A stretch of 18,504 bases of DNA from an uncultured Lachnospiraceae bacterium (GCA_947174985.1 CAMWLB010000020.1:1-18504), one strand, 5' to 3'; numbered from the stretch's first letter, positions 1-8,375 are shown. A program made the numbers and translations. The notes: generated from the letters alone by a model not told the origin.

Positions 1-178
1 CATGATTTAATATGTCCACAATGCGGTAATCGTCCGCATACGGAAAAGCCGGCGAATCCGGTAATAGATTAAAAACAACTACCCTGTATCCCTTTTCTTT
101 TAATTTTTTAACCAATGGAATCTGCCACTTCGTTCCGGATAACACAATAACCGTTTCTCTATCTCTTAAGCTACACAT
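1..178 (-). CDS. Probable ATP-grasp ligase, N-terminal part (cut by left edge)
   Basis: Only the first 59 codons are in the window; the reading frame is open to the edge. The start is ATG at 178, preceded by GGAGGG with a short spacer and 10 bases after the stop of the aminotransferase gene, so the two are surely co-transcribed. The visible part has a Rossmann-like pre-ATP-grasp pattern: a hydrophobic strand ending in LSGTKWQIPLV (residues 13-23), a helix rich in lysine, a second strand VVVFN, then the segment PDSPAFPYADDY and a third strand. This pattern is typical of the N-terminus of ATP-grasp carboxylate-amine ligases, which join a carboxylate to an amine using ATP. After an aminotransferase, it could acylate the new sugar amine with an amino acid or other acid; that is inference. 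The ATP-binding part lies outside the window, so a different Rossmann protein is possible. Confidence 0.6.
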   Translation of the reverse strand, partial: MCSLRDRETVIVLSGTKWQIPLVKKLKEKGYRVVVFNLLPDSPAFPYADDYRIVDILNH

Positions 179-188
179 AAGCCCTCCA

Positions 189-1289
189 TCAACAAACCAA
201 TTCCAAAATACGGTTCATCTGTTCCCACTTCAATTCTTCATAAAGCGGTATCGTCAAAACCTGTTCGGAAAGTTTTCTGGCTGTTGTCAGCCCTTTTTCG
301 ATATATTGCCCTATATAGCACTCCATATCTGCCGTAATTGGATAAAAGTATTTTCGGGCGAAAATATGATTCTCTCTCAACAAATCATATAAATCATTTC
401 TGCTCATCGAATAACTTTCTTCGACTAAAATAGGAAAGTACGCATAATTTCTGCTTACACCATCGTTTTCTTCAAACAGACAAATTCCTTTTTTATTCTG
501 CAAATGCTCCTTGTAATAAATCCAGCGTTCTTTACGTGCAGCAATCGCCTGTTCAATATGTTTCAAATTGCATAATCCCATGATTGCCTGCAATTCATTC
601 ATTTTCGCATTTGCGCCAACCGATACTACCTGCTCTTCTCCCCTGATTCCGAAATTTTTCAAATTATAAAGCTTGTCATACAGATTCTTGTCCGAAAATG
701 TCACAGCTCCGCCTTCAATGGTATGAAACACTTTTGTCGCATGAAAGCTGAAAACAGAGGCATCTCCATAACTTCCGATGCCTTTTCCCTTATATTTTAC
801 CCCAAAAGCGTGTGCCGCATCATAAATCACCTTTAATCCATATTTGTCAGCAATCCTCTGAATTTCCTCTATGTTACATACATTTCCATACACATGCACC
901 GGCAGAATCGCAACGGTTTTTTCTGTAATCAAATCCTCTATTTTAGCTTCGTCAATCGTCCCATCACTGCTTTTCACATCGCAAAAAACCAGTTGTAAAC
1001 GGTTGCGGGCAATGGCATGCGTCGTCGAAACAAAAGTAAATGGCGTTGTAATGACTTCAGAACCTTCCGGAAAACCAAACGCCTGTATTATCATTTCCAA
1101 TGCCATATGTCCATTTACCATTAAAGAAATTTCAGGAACATCAAGATAAACTTTTAACTGTCTTTCCAACTCCTGATGGTATTGTCCCATATTGGTAAGC
1201 CGGCAGCTTTCCCAAAGAGGTTTTATTGCATCTATATACTCTTCATACGCCGGCATAGACGACCGTGTCACAAATATTTTTTCATCCAT
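189..1289 (-). CDS. DegT/DnrJ/EryC1/StrS-family sugar aminotransferase
   Basis: A 366-residue pyridoxal-phosphate enzyme of fold type I that typically transfers an amino group from glutamate to a keto group of a nucleotide-activated sugar. The full-length pattern is present: the N-terminal substrate-loop region with LTNMGQYHQELE (31-42), the cofactor aspartate in YDAAHAFG (156-163, Asp157), and the Schiff-base lysine in SFHATKVFHTIEGG (181-194, Lys186). The MNELQA motif (230-235) is also present. The sequence resembles the subgroup acting on 4-keto-6-deoxyhexoses (VioA/QdtB/FdtB-like), but the exact sugar cannot be read from the sequence. The start at 1289 has GGGAG about seven bases upstream. 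It lies 58 bases after the epimerase gene and is followed by the probable ATP-grasp gene after 10 bases. Product: an amino sugar for the locus glycan. Family confidence is high; substrate is unknown. Confidence 0.93.
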   Translation of the reverse strand: MDEKIFVTRSSMPAYEEYIDAIKPLWESCRLTNMGQYHQELERQLKVYLDVPEISLMVNGHMALEMIIQAFGFPEGSEVITTPFTFVSTTHAIARNRLQLVFCDVKSSDGTIDEAKIEDLITEKTVAILPVHVYGNVCNIEEIQRIADKYGLKVIYDAAHAFGVKYKGKGIGSYGDASVFSFHATKVFHTIEGGAVTFSDKNLYDKLYNLKNFGIRGEEQVVSVGANAKMNELQAIMGLCNLKHIEQAIAARKERWIYYKEHLQNKKGICLFEENDGVSRNYAYFPILVEESYSMSRNDLYDLLRENHIFARKYFYPITADMECYIGQYIEKGLTTARKLSEQVLTIPLYEELKWEQMNRILELVC

Positions 1290-1347
1290 ATTTGTCTCCC
1301 GTTTTCAAACAACTTTTTCACAAAGCTGCTCATCCCTTTTCACTGCT

Positions 1348-2010
1348 TTACACCTTCATATGCCTGATTTCACTAAGAATATCCCCATAGGGCTTGTCTT
1401 TACCAAACAGCAGGGTCGTTCCCAGCACAAAGCCATCCACGCCTTTTGGCGCAAATAAGGTAATCTTGTCCGCACTACAGGCGCCGTCCCAATACACTTT
1501 AAAATGCATCTCTGCTTTCATTTGCAACAGATTATCAATTTTTTTTCCTACATAGGGCAAATACATCTGCCCTGCATTGCCCGGATTAACCGACATGACA
1601 AGCACTTTTTTCACAATACGCAGCATCTCATATATGGTCTCGATACTGGTTCCGGGATTAATGGCAATGCCGGGTATCATACCGGAATCAATAATCTTCT
1701 GCAGCGTCGTAGAGGGATGATACTCTGCTTCCGGATGAATATAAACAGTATCACCTTTCCGCAGCTTTTCTAAAAATATGTGAATATTATTATTCGGATG
1801 CTCAATCATCAAATGTACATCGAGTGGTTTTTTCGATACTGACGCAATGTAAGCCATATCGTTTAAGGACATGGCAAAATTGGGCACATACCTGCCATCC
1901 ATAATATCAATGTGGAAAGAATCTATTCCGGCCTCCTCAAGGTCTTGTACTTCTTTCTCTAAATTACCATAATTGGCACACATCATGGAAGCCATCAACT
2001 CAAAATTCAT
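1348..2010 (-). CDS. Ribulose-phosphate 3-epimerase family protein
   Basis: A 220-residue TIM-barrel protein of the Rpe family, which epimerises C3 of ketopentose phosphates (ribulose-5-P to xylulose-5-P) or of related ketohexose phosphates. The metal and acid-base residues of the family all appear: His33 and Asp35 in HIDIMD, His66 in DVHLMI, and Asp175 in YWDGA. Also present are VNPGNAGQ (141-148, canonical VNPGFGGQ) and the phosphate-binding FVLGTTLLF (194-202). The canonical VDGG loop is altered to WDGA, so the preferred substrate may differ from housekeeping Rpe. The frame is open upstream to a TTG at 2070, but ATG at 2010 has GGAGG seven bases away and matches the usual family N-terminus. 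Its place between a glycosyltransferase and an aminotransferase suggests it supplies a sugar precursor for the glycan rather than serving central metabolism; that is inference. Confidence 0.9.
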   Translation of the reverse strand: MNFELMASMMCANYGNLEKEVQDLEEAGIDSFHIDIMDGRYVPNFAMSLNDMAYIASVSKKPLDVHLMIEHPNNNIHIFLEKLRKGDTVYIHPEAEYHPSTTLQKIIDSGMIPGIAINPGTSIETIYEMLRIVKKVLVMSVNPGNAGQMYLPYVGKKIDNLLQMKAEMHFKVYWDGACSADKITLFAPKGVDGFVLGTTLLFGKDKPYGDILSEIRHMKV

Positions 2011-2017
2011 TCTTTTT

Positions 2018-2022
2018 CCTCC
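2018..2022 (-). promoter_or_regulatory. Ribosome binding site fixing the epimerase start
   Basis: GGAGG on the minus strand, seven bases before ATG 2010. It decides for this start over the in-frame TTG at 2070, which would overlap the stop of the upstream glycosyltransferase gene. Confidence 0.85.
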
Positions 2023-2062
2023 AAAAATAGCTATATATCTGCACGCATAATCATCTTTACCA

Positions 2063-3184
2063 TCAGTCAAAATTCTCCAGTTGCCCCAAAATTGTCTGAA
2101 ACTTTTCTCTGGTCTCCCGCCTGTACTTCATTCCTGCTTCTCCCATCCAGCCGCCGTTAAAATAATGGATGGACACTGTTTGTCCGGTAATATTTTCCTT
2201 CCCACTGATATAGTTGTACGGGCAGAAAAACTCTGAGGCATATACGGTAAGCCCATCCACTATCTCTGTCCGGTTTGTAATGGAAAGTCCCTTATCCATC
2301 AGGGGTTTTGTTTCAAAATATCCGCTTGTCTCCACATTATACCGCCCGTTCGCCAGCAAAAAAGGCACATCTTTTCTAAAATCCAGTAATTCCCCCACAA
2401 TGTCCAAATGCTTCACGCAGCCGGAACCGCCGCCAAAATTAACATGTCCCCAATCTTCCCGTCCACAAAAGCCTTTTTGATACCGCAATTCATCAAGGCT
2501 CTTCAGCAACTCCACATCCGTATCCAGATAAAAGCCGCCATATTGATATAAGATTTCCAAACGTGCTATGTCCGGTATAAAACCCCACTTTTTTGCCTCA
2601 TAAGCCTGCTGTGTGTATGGAAATTTTTTATAATCATAATTTGATTCGTCCCATCGCACAATTTCATAATCCGGACATTTCTCATGCCAGCTTTCGATAC
2701 AGTTCTGCAGCTTTTGCGGAATTGGCATATCTGAAAACCAACAATAGTGTATAGTCTTTGGTATTAACGGCTCAGCGCCGCTTTTATATATCCCCGTTAT
2801 CTTTGCTTCTGCTTTCTCCTGAAGCTGTATAATGGGTGCAACGCACACCATCGCATTCTCCATATTCGGCATGGTCTTTAACTGCTCCAAAACCGGATAA
2901 AAGTCTCCGTTTGTAATCATAAAAACATACTTATCTGCATGCAGGCTTTCTAAAAACACACCGGAATAAATTTTCACTTTTTTAGAAACAAGCGCTATTT
3001 CTTCTCCCTGCTTTGCCGGATTATTATCAATATAGCCGACAACCCTTTTATCAAGACCATACTGATTGCATATATAGGGTATCAATATCCTTCCAATTGC
3101 CCCCGCGCCCCAGAATACAATGCTTTTATTTTTCTTTTTCACATATTCTGCAAATTCCCGGAATGATGTTTTGATTAACTTCAT
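2063..3184 (-). CDS. GT32-type (DXD) glycosyltransferase with N-terminal Rossmann-like domain
   Basis: A 373-residue protein with two parts. Residues 18-115 form a Rossmann-like unit with FWGAGAIGR (24-32, GxGxxG), a strand ending VVGYIDNNP (48-56), and the dehydrogenase-like spacing seen in 'sugar sidekick' domains. Residues 140-345 are a glycosyltransferase DXD domain of the Gly_transf_sug/capsular-synthesis type. Its features are IPKTIHYCWF (141-150), IPDIARLEILYQYGGFYLDTDVE (203-225) with the metal-binding Asp221-Thr-Asp223, and a GGGSGC loop (251-256). It should transfer a sugar from a nucleotide donor in the cytoplasm. ATG 3184 is preceded by GGAGGGG, whereas the ATG at 3196 would itself contain that site. 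It lies 31 bases after the first LicD-type gene (ending 3216) and 52 before the epimerase. Acceptor and donor are unknown; the role of the N-terminal domain is unproven. Confidence 0.9.
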   Translation of the reverse strand: MKLIKTSFREFAEYVKKKNKSIVFWGAGAIGRILIPYICNQYGLDKRVVGYIDNNPAKQGEEIALVSKKVKIYSGVFLESLHADKYVFMITNGDFYPVLEQLKTMPNMENAMVCVAPIIQLQEKAEAKITGIYKSGAEPLIPKTIHYCWFSDMPIPQKLQNCIESWHEKCPDYEIVRWDESNYDYKKFPYTQQAYEAKKWGFIPDIARLEILYQYGGFYLDTDVELLKSLDELRYQKGFCGREDWGHVNFGGGSGCVKHLDIVGELLDFRKDVPFLLANGRYNVETSGYFETKPLMDKGLSITNRTEIVDGLTVYASEFFCPYNYISGKENITGQTVSIHYFNGGWMGEAGMKYRRETREKFQTILGQLENFD

Positions 3185-3187
3185 TTT

Positions 3188-3194
3188 CCCCTCC
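3188..3194 (-). promoter_or_regulatory. Ribosome binding site fixing the GT32-type start
   Basis: GGAGGGG on the minus strand just before ATG 3184. The competing in-frame ATG at 3196 overlaps this site and has none of its own, so the protein starts MKLIKTS. Confidence 0.8.
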
Positions 3195-3215
3195 ATTCCT
3201 GCCGCGCCATTTCTA

Positions 3216-5756
3216 TTATTTCATACAATACTGCAAAAGTAATTCTAAATCTGCTGCCTCCGCTTCCTCATACAATAATGCATTGCGCTCAAAAGCAATT
3301 TCATACATATATTTCTGCGTTTCTTTATTTAGATTAAAATTCTCGCTGCACTGTCTGACCTCTAACGTCTCTAAATCAATCAGCACAATCTCTCCTGCGG
3401 TTTGCAGCATACAGACCAGTTTACCGCCTGCACATTTAACCTTCATTGCCCCCCAGATTGCCCTCTCACTCTTGATTTCATAAAATTTCCCCACTTCCCC
3501 TTTTTCTTTGTCCAGCATATAGATTGTGCGGCAATTTTTTTCATATAAAAAGATTCTTCCGGCGGCATAAAAAATCCCTTCATAAAGCAGCATTTCCTTG
3601 TCATAATCGTCGCAGCCCTGCGTATGATATCTCCTAACCACTCCCTGCTCCCTGCTCCAGCAGACAATGTCGGTGCTGCCGCTTACTGTATACCAAAAAT
3701 TCTGTCCATCATATGTAATATAACATACCTGCTTATCCGGCAGCAAGTAAAGCTCTACCTTCCTGGATTCCATATTGGTAATACACAATTGACTAGTGGA
3801 TGTTTCTAAGGAGTAAAACTTCTTTTCCTCCATACTGCCATGCTGCAGAACGCCGTCCATGCATGGAAGCTCCCACCACGTCTCCCGCTTCATGGCAGAT
3901 TCCATGGTATCTGCATGGCTATTCCATTTCCAAAGCCCATATTTTCTACAGCAGGGCAATAAATATACGCCCTCTTCACAAGAAAAATAATCCCATGTTC
4001 CCCATGAACCTTCTGTCTCATCGCCTCTTGCAAAATTGTAACTGCTTTGTGTCCCCTTTTCTATGTCATAGATACGCGCGCACTGTATTCCTGTCGGCAG
4101 AAAACATATCTTCTTCCCACTTTTGACACATCTCAGATGCATATTCTTTGCATCGGCGTCCGCACCTTCAAATAGAATATGTTTTTCCAGTGTCCACGTC
4201 TCTTTGTCTACAATAGCCAATGTATTAAAATTAATATTGGCAAAATATAATTTCCCACCATCTTCCACATAATCCGAAAAACTGAAAAATACCCTGCTTT
4301 CTTTGATCATGTCCATACCGCTCACATGACTGTTTTCTCTTTCTGCAGCAGCAAGCAGAATGGGTCTGCCCGCATTTTGAAACGGCTGCAAAACAGCATT
4401 CATATTCCCGTAATAGGCAGCACACCATTCTACCGCCCTATCGGTATTATCCGTCTCATCACATATCCCCCATCCGGCCGCACGGTAACGGTCTAAAATT
4501 TCCCTATACTGTCCGGCAAGTTCATTTGATACTGTTTCCAATTTATCCGCCATTGTCCTTTGCGGGCGCCACCACAAGACAACATGCTTCTGCACCGCTT
4601 CAAAGGTATGCAATACCTCCTCCAGCTTATTCAATGCCCTCTCCCTGCCTGTCAAAAATGCAGCAATATCATTTGCATACAATACAATCTTTTTTCGACT
4701 GCCGTCCTCCCTCTGCACACATCTTTCCCAGTCTGGCGGCATTGTATTGTCCGCTTCCCCCGATACCACATCTTGCACCTGTGTTTCCTTGGCCCGCACC
4801 ATGCTTTTCAACACTTCCAGCTGCCTTGCATAATACGGATAATCATGCGTCCCTGTTCTTTTTACAATAACCTCCCAATCTGTATAAATCTTGCGAAGCA
4901 ACTGACTATATCCACACGGAACAGGCAGCATAAAATTCTCAAACGTTGCACTATAAGCTTCCGCAAACCATTCTTTAGGAAATTTTTTCCAATCACACCG
5001 CACATAATCAACAAAATTTACCAGATAGTCGCTTTCCTCTTCCCCATACATCATGGCAAAGTAATTTGCCCACTTTCCAAACTCGGAAGCCAGTTCAAAC
5101 CATTTTTCCTCTTCCACCAGCCGCTCATCTATTTTCACATTGCAGTTATCCCCCAGATATCTGAGCCCTTCCCCTATTTCCTCTATCAGCGCACCTTTTT
5201 TTTCCGGCTCTCTCAACAAGTCATCACCCAGATGGAGCAAAGTACCTGCCACCTGCATACTGCGTAACGCTATCTTAACCAGGCTCTCTTGTATAACCCT
5301 CTCATTTTCATCACGAGCAAGGTAATCCAATGGGAAAATATCTATTCCTACAGAAAAAGGACAGCCATGATACTGCTCCAGCCATTCCTTATCTATACTG
5401 ATACGGTTGCTGCTAATGACAAATGTGTGAAACTGCTCATAGCCTTCTTCTGTCAGCGGACTCCTCACAAAATATCCATCCGGCAGTTCCTCCTTCAATA
5501 CCTTCAAAAGCTTATTGTAATCCCCCCGCTTCATCCAGATATCCATGTCGTCATCCCAGGGAACAAAGCCCTCATGCCGGATTGCGCCCAGCAAAGTTCC
5601 GTATGCTGCATACCAGACAAGACCATGCCTGTCACAAATTTCCGCTATTCTTTGCAGCACTTCCAGCTCTGCAGCCCACACCGTCTTCATGGTCGCATCT
5701 ATATAAAAACCGTTTCTGACTTCCTGTTCAAAAAAGCCTTCCTGAAATTCCAGCAT
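3216..5756 (-). CDS. LicD-family phosphotransferase with GT-B-like and propeller-like domains (copy 1)
   Basis: An 846-residue protein. Residues about 28-310 are a LicD domain, a nucleotidyltransferase-like fold that attaches phosphocholine or other phospho-groups to glycans. The signature is AAYGTLLGAIRHEGFVPWDDDMDIWM (50-75) with the acidic cluster Asp68-70/Asp72, then VGIDIFPLDYL (136-146). Residues about 355-470 resemble the C-terminal half of a GT-B or CDP-glycerol-transferase-type fold (LWWRPQRTM, GWGICDETDNTDRAVEWCAAYYG, NAGRPILLA). Residues about 490-800 contain seven weak repeats of the form strand-loop-[IL]xxxD/WxxExG, such as IYDIEKGT, IYMLDKEKGE and VLIDLETLE, suggesting a seven-bladed propeller. 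No signal peptide or membrane segment is seen. The start at 5756 has AAGGAG five to six bases upstream. It follows its paralogue after 27 bases. The LicD domain is firm; the other two domains are inferred by eye and the substrate is unknown. Confidence 0.88.
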   Translation of the reverse strand: MLEFQEGFFEQEVRNGFYIDATMKTVWAAELEVLQRIAEICDRHGLVWYAAYGTLLGAIRHEGFVPWDDDMDIWMKRGDYNKLLKVLKEELPDGYFVRSPLTEEGYEQFHTFVISSNRISIDKEWLEQYHGCPFSVGIDIFPLDYLARDENERVIQESLVKIALRSMQVAGTLLHLGDDLLREPEKKGALIEEIGEGLRYLGDNCNVKIDERLVEEEKWFELASEFGKWANYFAMMYGEEESDYLVNFVDYVRCDWKKFPKEWFAEAYSATFENFMLPVPCGYSQLLRKIYTDWEVIVKRTGTHDYPYYARQLEVLKSMVRAKETQVQDVVSGEADNTMPPDWERCVQREDGSRKKIVLYANDIAAFLTGRERALNKLEEVLHTFEAVQKHVVLWWRPQRTMADKLETVSNELAGQYREILDRYRAAGWGICDETDNTDRAVEWCAAYYGNMNAVLQPFQNAGRPILLAAAERENSHVSGMDMIKESRVFFSFSDYVEDGGKLYFANINFNTLAIVDKETWTLEKHILFEGADADAKNMHLRCVKSGKKICFLPTGIQCARIYDIEKGTQSSYNFARGDETEGSWGTWDYFSCEEGVYLLPCCRKYGLWKWNSHADTMESAMKRETWWELPCMDGVLQHGSMEEKKFYSLETSTSQLCITNMESRKVELYLLPDKQVCYITYDGQNFWYTVSGSTDIVCWSREQGVVRRYHTQGCDDYDKEMLLYEGIFYAAGRIFLYEKNCRTIYMLDKEKGEVGKFYEIKSERAIWGAMKVKCAGGKLVCMLQTAGEIVLIDLETLEVRQCSENFNLNKETQKYMYEIAFERNALLYEEAEAADLELLLQYCMK

Positions 5757-5783
5757 AAAGTCTCCTTTCTTATCGTACCAGTT

Positions 5784-8369
5784 CTATTTTCCCTTGCAGT
5801 ACCGCAAGAGCATTTGCAAATCTACGGCACCTTTTTCCTCGTACAATAGCGCGTTTCGATGCAGGGCAATCGCATAAGCATATTCCTGCATCCCTTTATC
5901 CATATGAAAATCCTCTTTCTGCTGCCTGACCTTCGACGTTTCCAAATCGATACATACCACATCGCCTGTATTTTTAAGCATGCAAATCAACTTATTATCC
6001 ACGCATTGAAAGTTCATCTCCATTTCCCGCGCCCCAAAAGCTCCTCTTGCACATTCGATGGAATGTATTTTTTCCATCTGACCTTTCTCTTCATCCAGCA
6101 TATATAGGGAGCGGCTGCCCGCCTCAAACAAAAACAGTTTTCCTGCAGCATGACAAATCCCCTGGCAGGACATGACTTCCTGTTCCCAGCAGTCATTGTC
6201 TTTCACTTGATATCTTCCCTTCACTCCCTGCGCCTTGTTCCAACAGACAACATCAGGGCCGCCGTCTACTACATACCAGAAATTCTGTCCATCGTATACC
6301 ATATGGGAAACCTGCCTGTCCGGCAGCAAAAATGTCTCTACCTTCTGTGATTCCACATCGGCAATCCATAGCTGACCGGCAGAAACTCCCCATGAAAAAA
6401 ATCGCTTTTCATCCATTCTGCCATGCTGCAGGGTGCCTTCTGCTTGCGGAAGCTTCCACCACGCCTCCCGTTCCACAGCATCCGCAGAAACATTCCATTT
6501 CCAAAGCCCCTGACTTCCACGGCAGGGCAATAAATACACGCCGTCCACAGCGACAAAATAATCCCATGTTTCCCGCGGCTGTTCTGCCTCAGTGCCATTC
6601 GCGAAATTGCATGTACTCTGTGTACCTCTCTCGATATCATATATGTGCATACTCTGTGTTCCCGCCGGAAGAAAACAGATTTTATTTTCTCTTTTTACAC
6701 AACGCAGATGCAGGTTCTGTGCGGTCAAACTTTCATCCGCAAAAGGGAGCAGCCTTTCCAGCGTCCATGTCCCCTTCTTTACGATTGCCAGCCCGTTAAA
6801 ATTCGTATTGGCAAAATACAGGTTATCCTCATCCTCCGCATAATCCGCAAAACTCAAAAAAGCCCTGTACTCCATGAGTCTGGCAGCTTTGTTTATCTCT
6901 CCTTCACTGTTTTTAGTATCGCTGTTTCCCATTTCCGCAAGCACAACCGGTTTTCCCGCATTTTGCAGCGGCTGCAAAATGGGATTCAAATCCCCATAAT
7001 AGGCATCGCAGAATTTCACGGCCCTGCCAATATTGTCCGTCTCATCACAGATTCCCCACTCTGCCTCCCGATAGTTGTCCAGAATCCGGCGATACCGCAG
7101 AGCAAGCTTTTGTGACACACCCTCTAAGCGTTCTGCCATGTTCTTATGGGGGCGCCACCACAGCGTGACATCCTCACCTGCTTCTTGAAACGCCTCTAAC
7201 ACCTGCTCCAGCTTATCAACAGCTTTTTCTCTATAGGCAAGAAATACGGAAACATCATTTGCACACAAAACAATCTTTTTGCGCTTTCCATCTGCTCTTT
7301 TTATCCGCTTTTCCCAGTCAGGGGGCAAAGAGGTATCCGTATCCAGAGACAATACCGTTTCCAGTAACGCCTCCCCCAACAGTTCTGTATTCCCTTCCCC
7401 GCTGTAGAGCGTTCTCTGCAGTGCGTGTAACTGTCTGGCATAGTAGGGATACTCATGTGCGCCTGCCTTTTTAATAATAACTTCATAATCTCCATAAGCT
7501 TTGCGAAGCACCTGCCCATACCCGGCGGGAATTGGCAGCATAAAATTTTCAAAAGAGGCGCCATACACTTCTGAGAACCATTCCTTTGGGTATCTTCTCC
7601 AGTTAAGCTGTGTATAATCGCTGATATCTACCAGATAATCGCTCTCTTCTTCCCCATACATCATAGCAAAGTAATTTTGCCATTTTCGAAACGCGGAAGC
7701 CAGTTCAAACCACTTTTCCTCTTCAATCAACCTGCTATCTATCTTTACATTGTAATTATCCTCCAGATACCTAAGCCCTTCCCATATTTCTTCCACAAAA
7801 GCCTTTTTTTCTTCCTCAGGATTCTCCGTATCGCTATTTCCTCCCCGAAACAGGGTACTTGCTACCTGCGCGCTGCGTGTCGCTATCCCAATCAGATTCT
7901 CCTGTACCATCCTCTCCTTTTCATCACTCGCCAGATAATCCAGGGCAAAAATATCCAGTCCGATGGAAAAAGGACAGCCGTGATACTGCGCAAGCCATTC
8001 CTCTGTTATATTGATATGACTGCTGCTGCTAATCAGAATGTGTGCCTGGTCATAGCCCTTCTCTGCCATAGGGCTCCAAACAGAATACCCTTCCGGCAAT
8101 TCCTTTGGCAGTATCTTTAACAGCTTATTGTAATCCCCTCTCTTCATCCAGATATCCAAGTCATCATCCCAGGGAATAAAGCCCTCATGCCGGATTGCGC
8201 CCAACAGGGTTCCATATGCTGCATACCAGACAAGGCCATGCCTGTCACAAATCTCCGCTACCTTCTGCAGCACTTCCAGCTCTGCCGCCCATACTGTTTT
8301 CATGGTTGTATCTATATAAAAACCGTCTCTGACTTCCTGTTCAAAAAAGCCTTCCTGAAATTCCAGCAT
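5784..8369 (-). CDS. LicD-family phosphotransferase with GT-B-like and propeller-like domains (copy 2)
   Basis: An 861-residue paralogue of the next gene in the operon, with the same domain order: LicD (about 28-312, with WDDDLDIWM at 67-75), the GT-B-like middle part (about 365-478, LWWRPHKNM, GICDETDN, CDAYYGD), and the seven-repeat C-terminal region (about 505-812). The first 100 residues differ from copy 1 at only 12 positions, while later parts are clearly more divergent and contain extra insertions (for example near 176-190, 325-345 and 481-497). The LicD core motif here is GLDIFALDYL, so the usual proline of DIFPLD is replaced by alanine. It is the first gene of the left minus-strand block. 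ATG 8369 is preferred because GGAAG lies six bases away and it aligns exactly with the start of copy 1; the longer frame begins only with TTG at 8390. Confidence 0.88.
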   Translation of the reverse strand: MLEFQEGFFEQEVRDGFYIDTTMKTVWAAELEVLQKVAEICDRHGLVWYAAYGTLLGAIRHEGFIPWDDDLDIWMKRGDYNKLLKILPKELPEGYSVWSPMAEKGYDQAHILISSSSHINITEEWLAQYHGCPFSIGLDIFALDYLASDEKERMVQENLIGIATRSAQVASTLFRGGNSDTENPEEEKKAFVEEIWEGLRYLEDNYNVKIDSRLIEEEKWFELASAFRKWQNYFAMMYGEEESDYLVDISDYTQLNWRRYPKEWFSEVYGASFENFMLPIPAGYGQVLRKAYGDYEVIIKKAGAHEYPYYARQLHALQRTLYSGEGNTELLGEALLETVLSLDTDTSLPPDWEKRIKRADGKRKKIVLCANDVSVFLAYREKAVDKLEQVLEAFQEAGEDVTLWWRPHKNMAERLEGVSQKLALRYRRILDNYREAEWGICDETDNIGRAVKFCDAYYGDLNPILQPLQNAGKPVVLAEMGNSDTKNSEGEINKAARLMEYRAFLSFADYAEDEDNLYFANTNFNGLAIVKKGTWTLERLLPFADESLTAQNLHLRCVKRENKICFLPAGTQSMHIYDIERGTQSTCNFANGTEAEQPRETWDYFVAVDGVYLLPCRGSQGLWKWNVSADAVEREAWWKLPQAEGTLQHGRMDEKRFFSWGVSAGQLWIADVESQKVETFLLPDRQVSHMVYDGQNFWYVVDGGPDVVCWNKAQGVKGRYQVKDNDCWEQEVMSCQGICHAAGKLFLFEAGSRSLYMLDEEKGQMEKIHSIECARGAFGAREMEMNFQCVDNKLICMLKNTGDVVCIDLETSKVRQQKEDFHMDKGMQEYAYAIALHRNALLYEEKGAVDLQMLLRYCKGK

Positions 8370-8375
8370 CGGTAT

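Larger units (their letters stand above)
3216..8369 (-). repeat. Tandem gene duplication of the LicD-type genes
   Basis: Two consecutive genes of about 2.55 kb, same orientation and same domain order, similar over their whole protein length. The N-terminal 85 residues are almost identical (six differences counted) and similarity falls towards the C-terminus. This is an old tandem duplication, possibly with the LicD end kept alike by gene conversion or selection. Confidence 0.85.

Noticed and set aside
4560..5267. Plus-strand open frame of 235 codons inside LicD copy 1
   Set aside because: Antisense shadow of a well-supported gene; the matching place in LicD copy 2 gives only a different, shorter frame, so it is not conserved.
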